DNA of 6,959 bases, from positions 1-6,959 of the forward strand of contig JAMONC010000375.1 of assembly GCA_027066725.1 (NCBI GenBank), in the 5' to 3' direction. Numbering within the stretch: the stretch's first letter is position 1; the number at the start of each line of letters is the position of its first letter. Shown one piece after another: positions 1 through 4,644 of the stretch. The notes beneath the pieces are model-generated. The model saw only the letters and a list, made by a program, of their open reading frames with translations. It searched no databases and was not told the DNA's origin. The position numbers and the translations under genes are program-made. The stretch is from Desulfobacterales bacterium. GTDB taxonomy: Bacteria > Desulfobacterota > Dissulfuribacteria > Dissulfuribacterales > JAMONC01.

Positions 1-1
1 T

Positions 2-571
2 GAACTTGACTTTTCTTGTTTATTAGAACCTATGGAAGGAAATAGTATATGCGGAGATGCAGTACATATGGTAAGCACCCCCTTTTTTACTCGTATCATG
101 TTGATGGATGGTTCAGGAAGGGGAAATGGAGCAGCAGAGGCAGTATGTAAGGCTATTAAAGTATTAGATAGGATACCTGCTGAGATGCCTCTTAACTATG
201 TAATAGATACTCTTGAGTCTCCTTTAAGCGATACTCAAGGTATGTCAATGTTAATATTAAAATTTGATCATAGATCCAAAAAATTACATATTTATGGAAA
301 TGGATCTTTAAAGTTGATACTGGGTTTGGATGATAACTTGCATTACTTCTTACATGTTAGTGATTTTTTAAAACTAAGGGAACCAATAGATGTGATAAAT
401 TACAATAGTGTGTTTGCCATTACTTATACAGATGGAGTAGGAAGAATTTCTACATTTAGGGATAATGATATGTTAAAAGATATCTCTTCATTAATATGGA
501 CACAACTTTTATTTAAGCATAATAATATTAAAGATGATGCTGCTATGTTGGTGGTAAAGTGGAAAATATAG
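2..571 (+). CDS. RsbX-like PP2C/SpoIIE-family serine phosphatase (5' end missing)
   Basis: This is probably a cytoplasmic Mn/Mg-dependent phosphatase that removes phosphate from Ser/Thr of STAS-type partner-switching proteins, as RsbX does in the Bacillus stressosome pathway. The frame is open from base 2 through the first Met (ATG 32). That Met has no Shine-Dalgarno and sits inside the conserved segment leading to SICGDA, so the true start lies upstream; RsbX is about 200 residues, so roughly 10-20 are missing. Counting from Met32, the PP2C acidic positions are present: GD at 8-9, MDGSGRG at 25-31, TDG at 133-135 and DD at 168-169. The family's usual DG.GHG has Arg for His here; RsbX itself also departs from that His. 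There is no signal peptide or membrane segment. The 3' end overlaps the next gene by 13 bp, indicating translational coupling. The PP2C fold is secure; the RsbX assignment is from remembered similarity. Confidence 0.75.
   Translation, partial: ELDFSCLLEPMEGNSICGDAVHMVSTPFFTRIMLMDGSGRGNGAAEAVCKAIKVLDRIPAEMPLNYVIDTLESPLSDTQGMSMLILKFDHRSKKLHIYGNGSLKLILGLDDNLHYFLHVSDFLKLREPIDVINYNSVFAITYTDGVGRISTFRDNDMLKDISSLIWTQLLFKHNNIKDDAAMLVVKWKI
550..554 (+). promoter_or_regulatory. Weak ribosome binding site for the GTG start at 559
   Basis: GGTGG lies 4 nt before GTG 559, inside the end of the phosphatase gene. The match and spacing are poor, so translation of the kinase-like gene probably depends on ribosomes finishing the phosphatase (stop at 569-571). 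Confidence 0.35.
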
Positions 572-1872
572 TTGAAGATAAACTGCATATTTTTACCTTA
601 TTAGTAAATAAAGATTCTGATATACCTAAGGTACGTCTTAAAGCAAAGAAACTTGCACAAGTAAGTTATTTCCAAAGACTAAAAGTGGTAGAGGTTTCGA
701 CTTCTGCTTCTGAGCTTGCAAGAGCAGTTATTAAGTTTTCTAAGGGCGGAAAGATATCCTTTTATTTTGTTAGTTCAACTAAAGGGTCTAAGGCAGGTAT
801 TGAAATTTATGTTAAGGGGAATCGTTCCTGTTACAGAAAATATATTGATAGAGATACAAGAAGTGAAGTATGTATGTTTTCTATCTCACTACTAAGGTCT
901 ATCCATCCTTTTTTAGGTCTTTCTAAGATATTTGATTATATGGAGATTTTAGGAGGATATGATGGGAGTGCCCTTGAGGTAGTTGGTATAAAGTGGAGTG
1001 AGAATGTTTCTTGGCAGGAATTACAGAGGAGGGAAAAAGAGATTAGAGATGAGATATTTCCTAAAGATGAAGATGCGTATATTGAAAACTTACGGATTAA
1101 ACATGAGGAAGTTCTTAGACTTTTAAAAGAAAAGGCCAGGCAAAACCGAAGGCTTGAACGTATGAATAAAGAGTTATTAAGTTTATCAAGAGATATAGAG
1201 GCATTAACGCAAGAGAGAACATTGGCAGAGATAGCTCTTAAAGTAGCTGATAAAGTAAGAAATCCTGCAACTGCTATAGGTGGACTTGCAAGATCTCTTT
1301 TAAAAAGAGCAAAAGTAGATGATGTGACCAAGAAAAAGATAGAGGCGATATTTAATGAAGCTAAAAAGTTGGAGACAATAGTTAGAAACTTTGAGAATGT
1401 TGCAAAATTAAATGTTCAATTTTTTAAGAATCAAGATCTTAATAAACTAGTTAGAGAGGTGGTTGAAGAGTTTTTACCACGTTTTGAAGCTAAAAAAGGA
1501 ATAAAGATTCGGCTTAATATATCAAAGGAACCTATAATTATAAAAGCAAATAAAAAGATATTAAAAATCGCCTTATTACATGTACTTAGAAACGCTATTG
1601 AAGTGACTACTCCTGGAGAAGAGGTTATTGTAGAGGTCATAAGAGATGATGGTGTCCCCAAGGTTAAGATAAGTGATAAGGGCCCTGGGCTCCCCAAAGA
1701 AGTAAAGGATATGATTTCAGAAGGAGCATTGCCTACCAAGGGTGGACTTGGACTTAGTGCTGTTCGTCAGATTTTGCTTGAACACCAAGGGATGCTTAGT
1801 TTTAAAGACAGAGATGGGGGTGGAACCACAATAATTTTAGAATTTCCCAAAAGGTGGAAAGAACAATTTTAA
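559..1872 (+). CDS. Fusion of an eroded RsbT-like ATPase domain and a histidine-kinase-like core lacking the phospho-acceptor His
   Basis: This is a predicted cytoplasmic signalling protein of 437 residues with no membrane segment. Residues about 10-146 follow the RsbT/anti-sigma kinase layout end to end: DIPKVR at 21-26, SELARA at 51-56 (usual SELARN), GIEI at 80-83, FLGL at 118-121 and a closing GIKW at 143-146. The N-box Asn is Ala and the DxGPG box is gone, so this domain probably cannot hydrolyse ATP. Residues about 155-215 are a charged helical linker, probably a coiled coil. Residues 222-280 are a HisKA-like dimerisation helix pair whose H-box reads ADKVRNP, with Asp231 where the family has His. 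The C-terminal ATPase keeps its N-box (Asn345), a G1 box DKGPG (373-377), GGLGLS (395-400) and GGGTT (420-424). It may act as a Ser/Thr kinase or an ATP-dependent scaffold; ordinary His autophosphorylation looks unlikely. The GTG start follows from the overlap with the phosphatase gene and the early start of the RsbT-like domain. Confidence 0.75.
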   Translation: MENIVEDKLHIFTLLVNKDSDIPKVRLKAKKLAQVSYFQRLKVVEVSTSASELARAVIKFSKGGKISFYFVSSTKGSKAGIEIYVKGNRSCYRKYIDRDTRSEVCMFSISLLRSIHPFLGLSKIFDYMEILGGYDGSALEVVGIKWSENVSWQELQRREKEIRDEIFPKDEDAYIENLRIKHEEVLRLLKEKARQNRRLERMNKELLSLSRDIEALTQERTLAEIALKVADKVRNPATAIGGLARSLLKRAKVDDVTKKKIEAIFNEAKKLETIVRNFENVAKLNVQFFKNQDLNKLVREVVEEFLPRFEAKKGIKIRLNISKEPIIIKANKKILKIALLHVLRNAIEVTTPGEEVIVEVIRDDGVPKVKISDKGPGLPKEVKDMISEGALPTKGGLGLSAVRQILLEHQGMLSFKDRDGGGTTIILEFPKRWKEQF

Positions 1873-1881
1873 TTATTATAT

Positions 1882-1909
1882 TTGTTAAAAATCCTTAAGC
1901 TTTTATAAA
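1882..1909 (+). promoter_or_regulatory. Possible sigma-70-type promoter for the hdrCB-like pair
   Basis: TTGTTA (1882-1887), a 16-nt spacer and TATAAA (1904-1909) give 4/6 and 5/6 matches to the -35 and -10 consensus, in the 115-bp gap before the hdrC-like gene. The implied leader is about 70 nt. A poorer alternative is TTGTTG (1934-1939) with CATACT (1958-1963). The gap holds no convincing terminator, so read-through from the signalling genes is also possible. Such matches are common by chance in A+T-rich DNA. Confidence 0.35.
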
Positions 1910-1987
1910 CATATCCGATACTTTTTTAAGATTTTGTTGGAAATTAAAAGTTAATAGCATACTAAAAAAAGAGAAAAGAGTAAAAAT

Positions 1988-2563
1988 ATGGAAGAACAAA
2001 TAAGCACTTTAAGTTTAAACATAAAAAAGAAGGAAATTAGATTTAAATTTGCAAAGGAGATTGAAAGATTATCTGGTATAGATGTGATGCGTTGTATTCA
2101 GTGTCAAGGCTGTAGTAGTGTGTGTCCGTTTGCTGAGTCTATGGACTATCCCCCAAATAGACTTATCAGACTTATTCAATATGATTTAAGAGATACTGTA
2201 CTTTCATCTTCTACAATATGGCTATGTGTGGGATGTCATACTTGTTCTAACCAATGTCCTCAAGCCATAGATATTGTTAGTCTTATGGATACACTTAGAA
2301 GTATTGCTATAGAAGAAAAAAGAAATATCCCAGAGCCTACAATTTTAGAGTTTCATCGTTCTGTTATGAGTTCCATAGAAAACCATGGTAGGACTCATAA
2401 ACTTGAGATCATGATGGATTATAAAAGTAGGACTAGAAAGTGGTTTGAAGATTTTAATTTAGGACTTAAGATGCTTTCAAGAAGAAAGCTAGATCTTACC
2501 CCATCACGAGTTAAAAATAATCGAGAGATAAAAGAGATATTTGCTAGATCATGGGAGCTTTAA
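1988..2563 (+). CDS. HdrC-like protein with two [4Fe-4S] clusters
   Basis: This is a small soluble electron-transfer protein of 191 residues, matching the usual size of heterodisulfide reductase subunit C. Two classic cluster motifs of the CxxCxxCxxxCP type are complete: Cys36/39/42/46 (CIQCQGCSSVCP) and Cys80/83/86/90 (CVGCHTCSNQCP). Between them is the HdrC-like stretch PPNRLIRLIQ (55-64). No transmembrane helices are present, which argues against membrane-anchored QmoC-, DsrM- or HmeC-like relatives. By family knowledge it would pass electrons from a partner to the catalytic HdrB-like subunit encoded 4 bp downstream. The ATG start is preceded by a modest purine-rich site (AAGAG at 1976-1980). 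The ferredoxin part of a glycolate- or lactate-oxidase-like complex is an alternative, but the short two-cluster form next to HdrB favours HdrC. The physiological substrate is unknown. Confidence 0.83.
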   Translation: MEEQISTLSLNIKKKEIRFKFAKEIERLSGIDVMRCIQCQGCSSVCPFAESMDYPPNRLIRLIQYDLRDTVLSSSTIWLCVGCHTCSNQCPQAIDIVSLMDTLRSIAIEEKRNIPEPTILEFHRSVMSSIENHGRTHKLEIMMDYKSRTRKWFEDFNLGLKMLSRRKLDLTPSRVKNNREIKEIFARSWEL

Positions 2564-2567
2564 GAAG

Positions 2568-3404
2568 ATGAAATTATATTACTATCCAGGTTGTTCTCTT
2601 GCTACTACAGCAAAAGAATGTAATCGTTCTTTAATGGAAGTGACTAAGTTCTTAGACTTAGAACTTATAGATATACCAGATTGGAATTGTTGTGGATCTA
2701 CTTCTGCTCATAGTATTGAAAGAAGGGTAGCTTTAGATCTTTCTTTAAGAAATTTATCGCTTCTTCCAAGAGATGAAATATTAATGGTAATGTGTCCAAA
2801 TTGTCTTCATAATTTTCATCAGTCTCAGCAGATGATAAAACTTGATCCTCATCGTAGATTTATTTTAGAAAATAGGTGGCAAAGACCAATAGATCCAAAT
2901 GCTACTGTAATACATTTTTTAGAAGTATTAGCAGAGATGGATCCAAAATTTCTTAAGGCTAAAGCAAAAAGAGAACTTAAAGGACTAAAGATTGCTCCCT
3001 ATTATGGATGTATGCTTTCTCGTCCACCTTTAGTTAGTTTTCATCGTTGTTATAGAGGACTTATTGAAAAACTTATGGAGTCTTTTGGTGCAAAGACTGT
3101 TTTGTGGCCTAATCTTACAAAATGTTGTGGCACCTTTTTATCTGCTGCAAAGCCTCCTGCAACTATTGAAGCAGTAAATCAGATCATAGGTACTGCTATG
3201 GAAAGTGGCGCACAATGTCTTGTAACTGCATGTGCAATGTGTCAATTAAATCTTGAGATTAGGTGTACATTAAAAGAGAAGATACCAACCTTTCATTTTA
3301 CAGAATTATTAGGTATTGTTTTAGGTGCAGAGGATTGGCAGTCTTGGTTTACACATCACTTGGTAGATCCTGTCCCTTTATTAGAAAATAAAAAAATAGT
3401 TTAA
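2568..3404 (+). CDS. HdrB-like cysteine-rich (CCG-domain) subunit
   Basis: This is the putative catalytic subunit of a heterodisulfide reductase-like complex, 278 residues and soluble. Both CCG motifs are complete. The first has Cys9, Cys41-Cys42 (WNCCGS), Cys76 and Cys79 (CPNC); the second has Cys148 (YYGCML), Cys186-Cys187 (KCCGTF), Cys222 and Cys225 (CAMC). In characterised HdrB such motifs bind noncubane [4Fe-4S] clusters that cleave a disulfide. The N-terminus MKLYYYPGCS is the typical HdrB opening, so ATG 2568 is preferred over an in-frame TTG at 2541. A GGAG at 2553-2556, inside the end of hdrC, lies 11 nt before the ATG and the intergenic gap is 4 nt, so the pair should be co-translated. 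No hdrA follows, so the electron donor must be encoded elsewhere. In organisms without coenzyme M/B the substrate is presumably another thiol/disulfide or sulfur carrier. GlcF/LutA-type CCG proteins are more distant alternatives. Confidence 0.83.
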   Translation: MKLYYYPGCSLATTAKECNRSLMEVTKFLDLELIDIPDWNCCGSTSAHSIERRVALDLSLRNLSLLPRDEILMVMCPNCLHNFHQSQQMIKLDPHRRFILENRWQRPIDPNATVIHFLEVLAEMDPKFLKAKAKRELKGLKIAPYYGCMLSRPPLVSFHRCYRGLIEKLMESFGAKTVLWPNLTKCCGTFLSAAKPPATIEAVNQIIGTAMESGAQCLVTACAMCQLNLEIRCTLKEKIPTFHFTELLGIVLGAEDWQSWFTHHLVDPVPLLENKKIV

Positions 3405-3446
3405 GTAATAAAAATACCTTGTTCTTGCTCATAATTCCTTTAGAAT

Positions 3447-3471
3447 TTGTTTCACTAATAAAAAGAAACAA
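3447..3471 (+). repeat. Perfect 7-bp inverted repeat before sbcD
   Basis: TTGTTTC (3447-3453) and GAAACAA (3465-3471) are exact inverted copies separated by 11 nt, in the 88-bp gap between the hdrB-like gene and sbcD. The repeat overlaps the -35/spacer region of the candidate sbcD promoter, where a repressor could act. As an RNA hairpin it would be weak (two G-C pairs); the T-run starting at 3480 is 8 nt away, so a terminator role is less likely. A smaller dyad, AATTC/GAATT (3433-3447), abuts it. Confidence 0.4.
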
Positions 3472-3480
3472 CAATATAAT
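3451..3480 (+). promoter_or_regulatory. Candidate sbcDC promoter with a consensus TATAAT box
   Basis: A perfect TATAAT (3475-3480) is preceded, after 18 nt, by TTCACT (3451-3456), a 4/6 match to the -35 consensus. Transcription would begin about 6-10 nt after the box, only a few bases before the ATG at 3493. This fits the absence of any Shine-Dalgarno before sbcD. Confidence 0.45.
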
Positions 3481-3492
3481 TTTTTATTTATT

Positions 3493-4644
3493 ATGAGGAT
3501 TATTCATACTGCAGATTGGCATTTAGGTAGGATATTTTATGGTATTCATTTAACTGAAGATCAAGCCTATGTCTTAGAAGAATTTTTAGATATTGTTAGA
3601 GACACTAAGGCTGATGTAGTAATCATATCTGGAGATATATACGATAGGGCTGTTCCTCCTCAAGATGCAGTTTCTCTTTTAGATGATATTATATCAAGAT
3701 TAGTAAAAGATATAGCTGTACCGGTTATAATGATTTCCGGAAACCACGATAGTCCTGAACGATTAAATTTTGGCTCTAAGCTTTTTGCGACCAGCAATCT
3801 TTATATATTTGGAAAATTTTCTCCTAATTTTTCACCTGTTACCTTAGAGGACAAATTCGGTTTAGTAGATATATATCCAATTTCTTATCTAGAGCCTTCT
3901 ATAGTAAGGGAAAAGCTAAACAAAGAAGAGATATTGACCCATGAACTAGCATTTAAAGAGATATTAAATAACATTCATTTAAATAAATCTTTAGATAGAA
4001 GGACTATTCTTGTAGCACATGCAACTGTCCTGGGTGGAACCACTAGTGATTCTGAAAGACCTCTTTCAATAGGAGGGGCAGAGACAGTTGATCCATCTAT
4101 TTTTGATGGGTTTAATTATGTAGCCTTAGGTCATCTACATAAACCACAATCTGTTAAAAAAGAATACATACGTTATGCCGGTTCCATATTAAAGTATTCA
4201 TTTTCTGAGGTATCACATAAAAAATCTGTAACTTTTATTGAAATGAATGAAAAAGGAGGCTCTTTTATTGAAGAGATACCCCTTAGTCCTCGCCATGATG
4301 TTCGTATAATAAAAGGGAAACTAGAAGATATATTAGCTGGTTCAGAACTAGATGCTAATAGAGAAGACTATATTATGGTTATGTTGATGGATGAGCATCC
4401 TGTATTAAACGCAATGGCTAAGCTTAGAAAGGTCTATCCAAATACCTTACACATTGAACGTTGTCAATTTATGCCTTCTAATTCTTGTATAAATACCTAT
4501 GTAGAGCATCAATGCCTATCTGAAAAAGAGATATTTTCTTCATTTTTTAACCAAGTTACAGGAAAAGATATGAGCATTGAAGAAGAAAAAGCCTTTTTAC
4601 AAGTATTAGAAAAATTAAGGGCTAAAAATAGGGAGGCGTCTTAA
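3493..4644 (+). CDS. sbcD: SbcD, Mre11-type nuclease subunit of SbcCD
   Basis: SbcD is the Mn-dependent nuclease of the SbcCD complex, which opens DNA hairpins, trims blocked or broken double-strand ends and acts in recombination and replication repair. The 383-residue length is close to the E. coli protein (400). All metallophosphoesterase motifs are visible: Asp8 and His10 (ADWH), Asp48 in GDIYDR (47-52), Asn84-His85 in GNHD (83-86), His176 (VAHAT) and His214/His216 in GHLH (213-216). A capping domain follows, and the C-terminal part (about 270-375) should contact the base of the SbcC coiled coil. The start is fixed because MRIIHTADWH is the conserved N-terminus, although only A+T-rich sequence precedes it and no ribosome binding site is visible. 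The stop codon touches the sbcC start codon, so the two are one operon. The protein appears intact and catalytically competent. Confidence 0.96.
   Translation: MRIIHTADWHLGRIFYGIHLTEDQAYVLEEFLDIVRDTKADVVIISGDIYDRAVPPQDAVSLLDDIISRLVKDIAVPVIMISGNHDSPERLNFGSKLFATSNLYIFGKFSPNFSPVTLEDKFGLVDIYPISYLEPSIVREKLNKEEILTHELAFKEILNNIHLNKSLDRRTILVAHATVLGGTTSDSERPLSIGGAETVDPSIFDGFNYVALGHLHKPQSVKKEYIRYAGSILKYSFSEVSHKKSVTFIEMNEKGGSFIEEIPLSPRHDVRIIKGKLEDILAGSELDANREDYIMVMLMDEHPVLNAMAKLRKVYPNTLHIERCQFMPSNSCINTYVEHQCLSEKEIFSSFFNQVTGKDMSIEEEKAFLQVLEKLRAKNREAS
4631..4636 (+). promoter_or_regulatory. Strong ribosome binding site deciding the TTG start of sbcC
   Basis: GGGAGG lies in the last codons of sbcD, 8 nt before TTG 4645. 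It is the best Shine-Dalgarno in the window and selects a TTG start whose product opens with the expected SbcC N-terminus (MKPLKLTMRAFGPYA). Confidence 0.85.

Noticed and set aside
32..34. ATG 32 as the real start of the phosphatase gene
   Set aside because: No Shine-Dalgarno precedes it, the frame stays open to the window edge, and it lies inside the conserved segment before the GD motif.
936..1739. Long minus-strand open frames at 936-1331 and 1431-1739
   Set aside because: They lie opposite the kinase-like gene, are Ser/Leu-rich complements of its Lys/Glu-rich codons and show no domain.
1888..1935. Imperfect inverted repeat AAAAT(C)CTTAA / TTAAGATTTT as a terminator
   Set aside because: The stem is almost all A-T with one bulge and a 27-nt loop, too weak to support termination, and it overlaps the promoter candidate.
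2541..2567. TTG 2541 as the start of the HdrB-like gene
   Set aside because: It would add nine residues before the typical HdrB opening MKLYYYPGCS and overlap hdrC further; ATG 2568 has a usable GGAG upstream.
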